From positions 34,145 to 98,144 of the forward strand of contig DATGMF010000052.1 in assembly GCA_035293765.1 (NCBI GenBank): a DNA stretch of 64,000 bases. Direction: 5' to 3'. Numbering within the stretch: the stretch's first letter is position 1; every line of letters starts with the position of its first letter. The position numbers and the translations under genes were made by a program. Below, piece after piece: positions 25,036-33,525 of this stretch. Source of the stretch: DASRHT01 sp035293765 (lineage in GTDB: Bacteria; Chloroflexota; Ktedonobacteria; Ktedonobacterales; Ktedonobacteraceae). Under the pieces are notes generated by a model. That model saw nothing but the letters and a program-made list of their open reading frames with translations, was not told the DNA's origin and made no database searches.

Positions 25036-25787
25036 GGAGTTTTCCGTTTTTTTTTGCGTAACCAGCGCAGCGGCGCGGTCAGCGTATAGAGCATTGTGCG
25101 CAAGCCCGCGTTCTGCCAGATATTTTTCGCTTGAGACCACTGAACCCTGTTATCCAGGCAGGTCACGTTAGTTTCTACCTCCGCCTCCACATGATGGTAT
25201 AAAGCCAGGCTGGTGAGCGTATGCTCCCAGAACGTATTCTCCGCTTTATGGCCGCCAAAGCGCATGGCAAGCTCATAGAGCGGATCATTGGCGCGGATCA
25301 ACATCGACGCTTGAGCAACCACACAACCATCCTCCTCGTACGCGCTAAAGGTAATCCAGCCCGCGAAAACATGCCCCTGCGGCGTCATCAGCGTGAAAGA
25401 CTCATCATCGGCGTAGAGAACCATTACTCCGGTGGAAAGCGGCATACCACCAGGGGCAATCTGCAATATCGCCACCTCGCCGGGAGTGATGCCGGTGAGC
25501 GGCGTATAAAAGCGGTTCCCTTTCGGCCAGAACTTTGGGAAGTTTTCCTTCCAGGTTTTGACGACCTCCGTGGGGCTTACCTCTACTCCTTTCAGGCGGA
25601 CGCGAAAAACTTTTTGCCACATCTGACCGAAGCCCTGCAATGGACTGAGGCCCTGCCGCCCCGCGACATTCAGGTCAAGCGCGCCGGTTGGCAGGCGAGA
25701 GACTTTGAAAATCGCGGTCTGCTGTGCCCAATAGGCAGCGTCCCGCGGCAGATTGTTCTCAGGCGAATCCGTTGGTGACGTTGACAA
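25032..25787 (-). CDS. Conserved protein of unknown function
   Basis: The protein has 251 residues from TTG 25787; AGGAGAGG is 5 nt upstream and supports the unusual start. There is no signal peptide. The centre has alternating beta-strand-like blocks (GEVAILQIAPGG, TGVMVLYADDESFTLMTP, GHVFAGWITFSAY) and then an amphipathic C-terminal part. The general shape recalls DUF1990/SRPBCC-like ligand-binding proteins, but no signature is strong enough to name it. It converges on lhgO and may share a terminator-free overlap with it. Confidence 0.55.
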   Translation of the reverse strand: MSTSPTDSPENNLPRDAAYWAQQTAIFKVSRLPTGALDLNVAGRQGLSPLQGFGQMWQKVFRVRLKGVEVSPTEVVKTWKENFPKFWPKGNRFYTPLTGITPGEVAILQIAPGGMPLSTGVMVLYADDESFTLMTPQGHVFAGWITFSAYEEDGCVVAQASMLIRANDPLYELAMRFGGHKAENTFWEHTLTSLALYHHVEAEVETNVTCLDNRVQWSQAKNIWQNAGLRTMLYTLTAPLRWLRKKKRKTP

Positions 25788-25849
25788 ATTTACCTCTCCT
25801 CATCAGATACATACCAGCAAAGATCGTAAAGAGTAAGATGATTGAAGTG

Positions 25850-26197
25850 CTATGCCGCCAGAGCCTCGTCTTCCGACTGATAGATGCGAATGGCGTCATC
25901 CAGGCGCGTGATCTCAAAAATATGCCGGTAGTGTTCGTTCAAGCCAAAGGCGAGCAGGCGCTGTTTCTGACGATTGACGCGGATCAGCAGCGTGACAATC
26001 AGACCTATACCGCTACTGTTCATATACTCTAAGCCGCTAAAATTCAAAATAATTGTGCGCGTCGTGGGCGTATTTGCCTCCGTATAAGCATCCATCAACA
26101 CTTTTTCCGCAAAAGCAGAAACTTCTCCTTGAATATCGATAATACTGGTTGTCGCGTTTACCTGACGAACATTCATAACAACGTTTGCCTGGGGCAT
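25850..26197 (-). CDS. STAS-domain anti-sigma factor antagonist
   Basis: The protein has 115 residues from ATG 26197, with AAGGAGGG just upstream; the longer open frame to 26353 is not supported by a ribosome site. It is a single STAS domain. NFSGLEYMNSSGIGLIVTLL contains the serine that is phosphorylated by RsbW-type kinases (S-S-G-I-G-L motif). It is located downstream of, and in the same direction as, the phosphatase/kinase fusion gene at 26445. This suggests a partner-switching module controlling a sigma factor or another output. A long perfect hairpin separates the two genes. Confidence 0.9.
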   Translation of the reverse strand: MPQANVVMNVRQVNATTSIIDIQGEVSAFAEKVLMDAYTEANTPTTRTIILNFSGLEYMNSSGIGLIVTLLIRVNRQKQRLLAFGLNEHYRHIFEITRLDDAIRIYQSEDEALAA

Positions 26198-26313
26198 GCG
26201 TCCCTCCTTGCAATAGAGCATTGTAGTGACAATGTCGAGATGTCCTTTAGCGTGTGTCTGCTTCTCAGTGTCTTCGCTCTTTCGTGACCGAACTCGCGCA
26301 GCTTCGCCGCGCA

Positions 26314-26378
26314 GGTATGTTGTAGGTGATGTGGAAAAATGCGCGAAGCGCATTTTTCCACATCACCTACAACATACC
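26314..26378. repeat. Long perfect palindrome (31 bp arms, 3 nt loop)
   Basis: The left arm 26314-26344 and right arm 26348-26378 are exact reverse complements, with GAA as loop. Flanking sequence (AGCGTGTG.. / ..CACACGCT) continues the dyad imperfectly to about 26250-26405. It lies between the phosphatase/kinase gene and the STAS gene. Confidence 0.9.
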
Positions 26379-26444
26379 GCGAGCGCCACAGGCGCAAGCA
26401 CACGCTCATCATAGGTATAATAGGAAGCAACAGAGCAAACGTAT

Positions 26445-28616
26445 TTAAGCCGTTCCAGATGCATGATTGTCGCTTTCCAGGTACATAATCAGTTCGACGG
26501 TATGATGGGTTTCATCGCTGGTAACGTTCATCTCATCCACCATATTTTTGATCAGGAAGAGCCCCCAGCCGCGTGGTGATTGTAGCTCGGCCAGCTTGGC
26601 TTCCAGATCGGGCTCTCCGGCCTCCGGCAGAGGTCTGTTCCCTCCTTGATCGCGCACGCGGACGGCCAGGGCCGTTTTTGAGGCCAGCACCTGAATAGCT
26701 ACCGGCACCTCGGCCTGATAGTGGTTACCATGTTCCATTGCATTCATCGTCGCTTCCGCCACAGCGGTTTTGATCGCCTCCAGCCGCTTAGCCGGAAGAT
26801 GCAATGCTTTGACATCTTCGGCGACCCGCTCCATGACCTGACGTTCGTTGCCAGGCTGGCTCGGCACCGTCCAATCATCCAGCACTTGCCAGCTATCGTT
26901 CCTGTCCATCAAACGTTCCTCTATGGTAGCATGCGCCATCGTTTCGTTCCCCCCACAGCCACCGGATCGCAACAACGTTACCAGCGTGACATCATCCTCC
27001 TGTTCCCAGCCCGGACCGGTAAAGGCTGCTAATTTATTCAGCAGAAAATCGAGCAGGTCCTTCCCCGTAAGATCCCTTTGCAGGAGTTCCATCAAGTAAG
27101 AGAAGCCAAACATAGCACGCTGAGGGTTGTGAGCCTCCACCAGACCGTCGCTATAGAAAAACAGAGTATCGCTGTCAGCCAGCGTCAGTTCCTTCTCTTC
27201 ATACTGTATCCCCGGCATCAAACCCAGTGGCATGCCGGTCGCATGCAGTTCAACCACCTTACGCTCATGGCGCAGATAGGGAAGATCGTGGCCTGCGTTA
27301 GCATAGCGCAAGCGTCCGCTGCCTGGATCAAGCATAGCATAAAAACAGGTAACGAATACCCCCGTCGGAATGGTGGCAGCGAGCAGATCGTTCACCCGCG
27401 CCAGCACTTCAGCCGGGGAGGCGCTGCCTCGCGTGGCGGTACGGAGCATGGTGCAGGTGGTTGCCATCAACAACGCCGCCGACACGCCTTTATCCGTCGC
27501 ATCGCCGATGACGATGCCCAATCGTCCGTCTTCAGTCAGCAGGAAATCGTAAAAGTCGCCCCCGACCTCGCGTGCCGGACGGTAGAAGGGTACAAGCTGC
27601 CAGCCAGGGAGGGTCGGCACCTCTTTAGGCAACAAGGCGCGCTGAATATATTGAGCGGTGTGCAGTTCCTGCTCGATGCGGGCGCGCTCTTCCAGACGTG
27701 TTTGCTGCTCGGTAAGGAGCTTTTGCCGGGCGATACTCTCGACAAGCTGCCCCGCCATCGAGTTGAACTGCTGCTCCAATTGTCCGATTTCATCCCGCCT
27801 GCTCACCTCCACTCGTTGCGAATAATCGCCCTGAGCGAATTGCGCGGTGGCCTGCCCCAGACGATGCAGGCGACGCACCAGGGGTCTGGTGGTCAGTACA
27901 CCGAAAACGGCGCCGATTGGCGTGATGAAGATAAGCCAGAACACCGCGGTGCCAAGCAAGAAAGGAGCAAATGAAAGAATACTTCCTCCGAACGGGACCG
28001 AGATTGGCTGCATCTGCACATACACTACTCCGATAGGCCCTTCCCTGTTCAAGACAGATTGGGCAACGGCAGCCACCTGACCCTGTGGCGTAATCTCCAC
28101 CACATTGCCCGTTTTTCCCCGCAGAGCATCAAGCACGAGCTGCACCTGCTGCCGGTCGGAAAGTTCCTGCGTGAAAGGGATTGCAATCGGGTAACTCTTA
28201 GGGTCGGTGCTGGTCAATATCCGGCCATCTGGGGCAATGAGCAATGCAAAGGCAAGCTGCTGGGAATTCGAACGAGAGTTTGCAACGGCTCCCTCCGGTG
28301 CAGCCAGTGAAAAGGGTGAACCCGGCTGAAACGTAGAACGGGGATCGAGTGAGCCACCATCGGCCTGCACAGCCGCCTCTAAGGCATAGACCTGCGCTGC
28401 CCCTTTGGCAGTGGTCAGGTTCGTCTGGTCTATTCCTGGCAAGCGCGCCAGCACAAAAAATATAATCAGGAACGCCAGGAGTTCCAGCAGCAGCACTATG
28501 ACAACGGAGACAATTACATATGACGCCGTCATACGCACCTGCAACTTGGCCCACACCCTGAGCACATCAGAGGGGCGGCTCCATCTCCTGGTACCCTTTT
28601 CACGCTTCATCGGCAT
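26445..28616 (-). CDS. SpoIIE/RsbU-type phosphatase fused to RsbW-like anti-sigma kinase, membrane sensor
   Basis: The protein has about 723 residues from ATG 28616 (ATG 28610 and an upstream in-frame start at 28688 are possible). Order: TM1 (about 30-55), extracytoplasmic sensor to about 200, TM2 (about 205-230), HAMP (RRDEIGQLEQQFNSM), a helical linker with PKEVPTLPGW, and a PP2C-type SpoIIE domain. The PP2C metal motifs are EVGGDFYDF, GDATDKGVSAAL and FFYSDGLVEAH. A C-terminal histidine-kinase-like ATPase follows (AEATMNAMEHGNHYQ as N box, RGWGLFLIKNMVDE as G box). Phosphatase and serine kinase in one chain would dephosphorylate and phosphorylate STAS proteins such as the one at 25850. The opposing activities are inferred from motifs. 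Confidence 0.9.
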   Translation of the reverse strand: MPMKREKGTRRWSRPSDVLRVWAKLQVRMTASYVIVSVVIVLLLELLAFLIIFFVLARLPGIDQTNLTTAKGAAQVYALEAAVQADGGSLDPRSTFQPGSPFSLAAPEGAVANSRSNSQQLAFALLIAPDGRILTSTDPKSYPIAIPFTQELSDRQQVQLVLDALRGKTGNVVEITPQGQVAAVAQSVLNREGPIGVVYVQMQPISVPFGGSILSFAPFLLGTAVFWLIFITPIGAVFGVLTTRPLVRRLHRLGQATAQFAQGDYSQRVEVSRRDEIGQLEQQFNSMAGQLVESIARQKLLTEQQTRLEERARIEQELHTAQYIQRALLPKEVPTLPGWQLVPFYRPAREVGGDFYDFLLTEDGRLGIVIGDATDKGVSAALLMATTCTMLRTATRGSASPAEVLARVNDLLAATIPTGVFVTCFYAMLDPGSGRLRYANAGHDLPYLRHERKVVELHATGMPLGLMPGIQYEEKELTLADSDTLFFYSDGLVEAHNPQRAMFGFSYLMELLQRDLTGKDLLDFLLNKLAAFTGPGWEQEDDVTLVTLLRSGGCGGNETMAHATIEERLMDRNDSWQVLDDWTVPSQPGNERQVMERVAEDVKALHLPAKRLEAIKTAVAEATMNAMEHGNHYQAEVPVAIQVLASKTALAVRVRDQGGNRPLPEAGEPDLEAKLAELQSPRGWGLFLIKNMVDEMNVTSDETHHTVELIMYLESDNHASGTA

Positions 28617-28874
28617 ATAACCCTGAATAACTGAACATTTCCTTCGCGCATCATCATACCATATTGTGTCTTTTTTCGCATGTATCATGAGCCAGGGAAG
28701 AGAAGGCGCGGGTGTGTTATACTTGGGCTGTGATATGCTGAAGTTTTCGCGGAGTAGAAAAATGCAAAGGGATTGGCACGACTTCTATCAGCTCATAAAA
28801 GATAACCCAAACCGTGAAGCAACATTGATGTTGAAAATAAATAGATAATCCTCAATGAAAGGTTATTTTGTACT

Positions 28875-30125
28875 ATGGCAGAAGAAAAGCCCCTTACCAG
28901 CCCCCGCATTGCAGCGTTGGAGCAAAAACTTACGTCGGGCGACACAGCCGCGCTTGAGGCATGCTGGCAGGAAGTCGCAGAGCGTGGGACGCCTTTGCTT
29001 GAAGCCATTGAAGGAGACAGCAATCATCATCTGGTGACATTTTTGTGGCGCGATACAGGCGATACACACAATGTTGTGGTTTTCGCAGGGCCAGCGGGCT
29101 TCGACAATCCAGAGGGCAACCAGATGGCACATATGCCCAATACGGACCTCTGGCACAAAACATACCGGGTGCGCTCCGACCTGCGCACAGTCTACCTGCT
29201 CTCAGCCAACGATCCGTTGACCGAACTCAACTTCCCTGACGATTGGGGAACGCGCATGAAGGCTGATCCCCTTAATCCGCTCCAGTTTATCTATGTCAAA
29301 GACGATGAAGATCCCGATGATAAAGAGGCTATCGTATCGGTGCTTGAACTGCCCGCCGCTCCCCCGCAGCCCTGGGTAGCGCCTCGTCCAGGGGTTGCAC
29401 AGGGTCAGGTCGAGATGCATCGCCTGCGCAGCGATATCCTCGATAACGAACGGCGCGTCTGGGTATATACCCCTCCTGGCTACACGACGGAAGGCGAGCC
29501 ATATGGCCTTTTGCTGGTTTTTGATGGCTTCGCTTACATCACGCTCATTCCCACTCCCACCATTCTGGACAACCTTATCAGCGAAGGAAAAATCCCACCG
29601 CTGGTAGCTGTCTTGCCCGATAGTCTGAATCAGGAGACGCGCAACCGCGAGCTGCCCTGTCACCAGCCCTTTGTTGATTTCCTGACCCGGGAGCTCCTGC
29701 CCTGGGTACATGAACGCTACCATGTGACGAGTGATCCGGCGCGCAATGTGGTCGCGGGTTCCAGCTATGGCGGCCTGGCAGCAACTTTTGTCGGGCTGCG
29801 CGCATCAGAAGTATTTGGCAATGTCCTCTCGCAATCTGGTTCTTTCTGGTGGAACGAAGATCCAGAAGACAAGATCCCACAGGAGTGGCTCACCCGGCAA
29901 TTTATTGCCAGCCCTCGCCAGCCTGTGCATTTCTACATGGAAGTAGGCTTACAGGAAAAATTCAATGGTGGCTGTATGATCGTGAGCAATCGACACCTGC
30001 GCGACATTCTGACGCTCAAGGGCTATGAAGTGTACTATACCGAATATAATGGCGGCCACGATTACCTCTGCTGGCGCGGCTCACTGGCTGATGGGTTATT
30101 GGCGCTTATTGGTACGAACAAGTAG
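28875..30125 (+). CDS. Enterochelin-esterase-like alpha/beta-hydrolase
   Basis: The protein has 416 residues. The N-terminal 150 residues match the enterochelin esterase N-terminal fold (VTFLWRDTGDTHNVVVFA, ELNFPDDWGTRMKADPLNP). The hydrolase domain has RVWVYTPPGY, LLVFDGFAYI, the nucleophile elbow GSSYGGLAA, and a C-terminal GGHDYLCWR with the catalytic His. Fes/IroD-type enzymes hydrolyse catecholate siderophore esters; many relatives act on other esters. No iron-uptake genes are near, so the siderophore role is open. The S1-domain gene starts 25 nt after its stop. Confidence 0.85.
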   Translation: MAEEKPLTSPRIAALEQKLTSGDTAALEACWQEVAERGTPLLEAIEGDSNHHLVTFLWRDTGDTHNVVVFAGPAGFDNPEGNQMAHMPNTDLWHKTYRVRSDLRTVYLLSANDPLTELNFPDDWGTRMKADPLNPLQFIYVKDDEDPDDKEAIVSVLELPAAPPQPWVAPRPGVAQGQVEMHRLRSDILDNERRVWVYTPPGYTTEGEPYGLLLVFDGFAYITLIPTPTILDNLISEGKIPPLVAVLPDSLNQETRNRELPCHQPFVDFLTRELLPWVHERYHVTSDPARNVVAGSSYGGLAATFVGLRASEVFGNVLSQSGSFWWNEDPEDKIPQEWLTRQFIASPRQPVHFYMEVGLQEKFNGGCMIVSNRHLRDILTLKGYEVYYTEYNGGHDYLCWRGSLADGLLALIGTNK

Positions 30126-30150
30126 TAGATATGCTTTGAGGAGGTGGTAT

Positions 30151-30978
30151 ATGTCTGAAGACGACAACAACGAAGTTGTAGAGCGCCAGTGGCTGCTGAT
30201 AGAAGAACATTACAAAAGCGGCAAACCATTGATGGCTCAGGTGATTGAGGTAAGCAAAGGGAAAATCATCGTCGATGTCGGGGGCATTCGAGGAGTTGTG
30301 GAAGAGCCTGTAACGTATATCTCCTTTTCTTTAAGCGATGCGCAACACTCCTCGAAAGAGGATCTGCGCGAACGCTTCTACGAAAAGATGAAGGGGCAGC
30401 ATCTACAACTGAAAGTAGTCGCAGTGGACCGCGCGCGCAATCACCTGTTGCTCACCCAACGCCTGTACACAAAAGAGGAACAGGAGGCAAAGCGGCTGCG
30501 CAAAGAACAGCTTTTGCAGGAGCTACGTCCAGGAGATGTGCGACGGGGCATAGTGACAACTCTCAGCTCTACAGTGGTCATCATCGATATTGAAGGCGTA
30601 GAAGCCCACCTTTTCCGACGCAGAAGTGGTATCAAAGACGCTGGCGAGGGCTTACAAATCGGCCAGGAGATTGAAGTGATGGTGCTGGCAACGGACGGAA
30701 GAAGCGTACAGGTTTCGCAGGCTCACGCCCAGGCTCGGGACGAGGTATTACGCGAACTGCAACCGGGCCAGACGCGGACAGCCTCCATCTGTTGCCTGTC
30801 TTCCGAGGGAGTTTACGTTGACTTGGGCGGCCCCATTGGCTTTATCCCCACCGCTCAGGCAGTGCATGGCTACATCACTCATCCTGCCGACCGGTTCGCC
30901 AGGGGGCAACAACTCGTCGTTCAAATAGAGCAGATCGACGATAAGAAAAACGTGTTGCTGTCGCTGGTGGATCATTAA
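30151..30978 (+). CDS. S1 RNA-binding domain protein (ribosomal S1-like)
   Basis: The protein has 275 residues from ATG 30151, preceded by GAGGAGGTGG, one of the strongest ribosome sites in the window; the longer open frame to 30025 overlaps the esterase gene and is rejected. It has three S1-type beta-barrel repeats of about 75-80 residues, for example VIEVSKGKIIVDVGGIRGVV at about 30, GIVTTLSSTVVIIDIEGV at about 132, and ASICCLSSEGVYVDLGGPIG at about 205. A charged helix (KEEQEAKRLRKEQLL) links repeats 1 and 2. The likely role is RNA binding in translation or RNA turnover. It is too short to be the main S1 protein. Confidence 0.82.
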   Translation: MSEDDNNEVVERQWLLIEEHYKSGKPLMAQVIEVSKGKIIVDVGGIRGVVEEPVTYISFSLSDAQHSSKEDLRERFYEKMKGQHLQLKVVAVDRARNHLLLTQRLYTKEEQEAKRLRKEQLLQELRPGDVRRGIVTTLSSTVVIIDIEGVEAHLFRRRSGIKDAGEGLQIGQEIEVMVLATDGRSVQVSQAHAQARDEVLRELQPGQTRTASICCLSSEGVYVDLGGPIGFIPTAQAVHGYITHPADRFARGQQLVVQIEQIDDKKNVLLSLVDH

Positions 30979-31010
30979 TGCTCTCTCCCCGACACAAAAA
31001 GATTGCCCCT

Positions 31011-31104
31011 GTAGGGACCAGGTTTACCGCGTCCGATTTATCGCCCGTCTTTCATTGCTTGGAGAGTATTGCAGTAAACTGGACGCGGTAAACCTGGTCT
31101 CTAC
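31011..31104. repeat. A-type repeat pair forming a hairpin
   Basis: Left arm 31011-31034 (starts GTAGGGACCAGGTTTACCGC) and right arm 31081-31104 are inverted copies with one mismatch in 24. The spacer includes GATTTATCGCCCG. It sits in the 234 nt gap between convergent genes, where it could also act as a transcription boundary. Confidence 0.8.
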
Positions 31105-31212
31105 AAAACGCTCACAGCATTTCTATCGGAGAGAGAGATCATTAATGCGCTATCCTACGCTATAGATTGACGTCTGCCATAGTGAGGAGATAGCTCATCA
31201 ACTTCCTGGTTT

Positions 31213-32628
31213 TTATAGATCGAGTGGAGGCGTCCTCTCATGCCAGGATGTGGCCTGCTCATAAGCTGAGCCAGCGCACAACACTCGCGCTTCGGCCCAC
31301 ATCGGCCCGACAATCTGCAAACCAGTGGGCAAGCCCTGCTTTGTGAAGCCACAGGGCAGCGAGATTGCCGGAAAACCTAACAGATTCCATGCCGACGTAA
31401 AGCTTGTAAGCGATGCGCGCGGCATATCTGTATCTGCCGCGTCCACAGGTCTATCAGCGGCGGTCGGAGTTGTCGGAGAAAGTATCAGATCATACTCTTC
31501 AAAAAAGAGCTCAAATTGACGCCTTGCCTGCACCTGTATTTCACGCGTCTGAACATAATCTCTCGCTGTATACGTCATACCCTGCCTCAGACTTTCCAGG
31601 ACAGCGGGGCTAAAAACTCCCGGCGCAGTCTGTAATTGCTCTCTATGAAAGTAAGCAGCCTCGCTCAGCAATATCGTACTATTGCAATCGCGTAAAACGG
31701 GACCCTGAGGCATTTCAACCTCGTTAACGGATGCCCCTAGCTGCTCAAATACCCGAGCAGCTTCATGCACAGCCTGTAACACTTCCGCGTCTGCCTGCTC
31801 TCCCTCCCTGAGAAAAGGTTGGTAAGCCACCGCAATGCGCCATCCACGCACACCTTCGTTCAGATGGGCGATATACTCATCCACAGGAATATTGATTGAA
31901 CAGGGGTCCTGGGGATCGTATCCTGCCAGGACCTGCAAGAGTAAAGCGACATCCTGAATACGCCTCGCCATCAGCCCCACATGATCCAGGCTCCAGCTCA
32001 ATGGGAGCATATCACGTTTGCTGATACGTCCATAGCCGGGCTTAAAGCCAACTACCCCACATAGGGATGCCGGAATGCGAACAGAGTCACCTGTATCGGA
32101 ACCTAGCGCCCCAACACATAAGCCAGCCGCAACCGCCGAGCCGCTTGATGAGCCACCTGCCGTACACTCCAGGTCCCACGGATTACGGCAATCCCCAAAA
32201 GTCGAGTTATCGCTGCTAGCCTTCATAGCCCATTCATACATGTTTAGCTTGCCCAGAATGATTGCTCCGCTCTCCTTCAATCTCTGAACAACGGCGCTAT
32301 CTTTTGTTGCGAGCGAGCAAATCCGACTATACGCTCCCGCAGTGGTACGAACGCCTTGCAGCTCGAAGACATCTTTTAACGCCAGAGGTATGCCATGCAG
32401 CGGGCCGCGATTTCCCCTCTGACGCATGCTCGCTTCAGCCTCCTGGGCCGCTGCAAGCGCAAGCTCCGCAGTCACAGTGATGAAGCTGTGCAGAGCAGGA
32501 TCAAGTTGCGCAATACGAGCGAGATAAGCTTGTGTCAATTCTACCGGCGAGATGCGCGCTGCGGCAAGGAGAGATGCAGCTTCCACAAGAGTAAGGTTCG
32601 TCAGTTCCAATTTGTTCTCTTTACTCAT
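31213..32628 (-). CDS. Amidase (amidase signature family)
   Basis: The protein has 471 residues. The Ser-cisSer-Lys triad is visible: Lys in PLALKDVFE (about 85), cis-Ser in AGGSSSGSAVAAG (about 161), and nucleophile Ser in GSDTGDSVRIPAS (about 182, with TGDS in place of the common TGGS). It hydrolyses amides; GatA and aliphatic or aryl amidases share this fold, but the absence of gatB and gatC nearby argues against the transamidosome subunit. It starts 3 nt after the stop of the SDR gene, so it belongs to an acyl-CoA dehydrogenase-SDR-amidase transcription unit. Confidence 0.9.
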   Translation of the reverse strand: MSKENKLELTNLTLVEAASLLAAARISPVELTQAYLARIAQLDPALHSFITVTAELALAAAQEAEASMRQRGNRGPLHGIPLALKDVFELQGVRTTAGAYSRICSLATKDSAVVQRLKESGAIILGKLNMYEWAMKASSDNSTFGDCRNPWDLECTAGGSSSGSAVAAGLCVGALGSDTGDSVRIPASLCGVVGFKPGYGRISKRDMLPLSWSLDHVGLMARRIQDVALLLQVLAGYDPQDPCSINIPVDEYIAHLNEGVRGWRIAVAYQPFLREGEQADAEVLQAVHEAARVFEQLGASVNEVEMPQGPVLRDCNSTILLSEAAYFHREQLQTAPGVFSPAVLESLRQGMTYTARDYVQTREIQVQARRQFELFFEEYDLILSPTTPTAADRPVDAADTDMPRASLTSFTSAWNLLGFPAISLPCGFTKQGLPTGLQIVGPMWAEARVLCAGSAYEQATSWHERTPPLDL

Positions 32629-32631
32629 CGA

Positions 32632-33471
32632 TTACTCTGTAAATCCGTTAAATGGTACCGGAGCATTCCCATGCTCTTCAATATCCCAGGTCTTATGCCA
32701 GAGCGAGCTGGCCCCGTCAACTCTGATGGTCTGACCGCTGATGTATGATGCGGCGGGGGAGAGCAGGAACGTGACAACGGCTGCCACCTCGCTTTCGGTG
32801 CCCATGCGCTTGAATGGCAGGTCGCGCTGACCCTGTTCGAGGAATGGACGGTTCTCCTCTCCGTAGGTCTCCATGCCGCTTGATTGAATGACACCGGGAG
32901 CTAAGGCGTTGATCCGTATGCCCCGGTGCGCCCATTCGACGGCCAGCGTCCTGGTGAAATTTTCAATCCCCGCTCGCGCCGCACCCGAATGCACCATGCC
33001 GGGGAAGCCGCGCCAGTGGTCCATGAGCATGTTGACAATAGCTCCCCCGTGCTCGCCCATATAGCTGTGATATGCCTGCTGACACATAAAGAAGGTGCCC
33101 GTCAGATTCGTCTCTATCACCGCTCGCCAGCCCTTAGACGTGACCGCCTCCGCCGGGCTGATATACTGGCCGCCGCCATTGTTAAACAGGCCATGCACCG
33201 CTCCATATTCGCCGATCACCGCCTCGAACAGATCGCGAATCTGCTGCTCATCGCGAATATTGCAGACGCGAAGCGAGGCCCGACCACCACTCGCTGTAAT
33301 TTCGTCGCGCACACGCTCCAGATTTTCCTGTTTGCGTGAAGCCAGCACCACATGAGCGCCCAGCGAGGCCAGCTCGTGGGCCGTGGTGCGACCAATACCC
33401 GTGCCGCCGCCGGTGACAATAATCACCTGACTGGCGAAGAGATCGGGGCGAAAGATGGATTGGTAACGCAT
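32632..33471 (-). CDS. SDR oxidoreductase, enoyl-CoA/dienoyl-CoA reductase (PECR)-like
   Basis: The protein has 279 residues. Cofactor motif VTGGGTGIGRTTAHELA near residue 19 and NNGG in the middle are SDR features. The usual YxxxK is replaced by HSGAARAGIENFTRTLAVEW, the form found in peroxisomal trans-2-enoyl-CoA reductase and related dienoyl-CoA reductases. The C terminus has GQTIRVDGASSLW. A role in fatty acyl-CoA reduction fits the upstream acyl-CoA dehydrogenase gene, which ends 54 nt before it. AGAGGAT precedes the ATG. Confidence 0.88.
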   Translation of the reverse strand: MRYQSIFRPDLFASQVIIVTGGGTGIGRTTAHELASLGAHVVLASRKQENLERVRDEITASGGRASLRVCNIRDEQQIRDLFEAVIGEYGAVHGLFNNGGGQYISPAEAVTSKGWRAVIETNLTGTFFMCQQAYHSYMGEHGGAIVNMLMDHWRGFPGMVHSGAARAGIENFTRTLAVEWAHRGIRINALAPGVIQSSGMETYGEENRPFLEQGQRDLPFKRMGTESEVAAVVTFLLSPAASYISGQTIRVDGASSLWHKTWDIEEHGNAPVPFNGFTE

Positions 33472-33525
33472 GGCGTATCCTCTCTAGCGGCTATTCTATC
33501 TCAGCAGTCTTTGTCACGCTTGCGG

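Noticed and set aside
27078..27974. 298-codon plus-strand frame opposite the phosphatase/kinase gene
   Set aside because: The minus strand has complete HAMP, PP2C and ATPase motifs; the plus-strand product has none.
28666..28848. Small plus-strand frame before the esterase gene
   Set aside because: Sixty codons, no ribosome site, no recognisable features; the region more likely holds promoters for the divergent genes.
30025..30150. Longer start for the S1-domain gene
   Set aside because: It overlaps the end of the esterase gene; GAGGAGGTGG before ATG 30151 settles the start.
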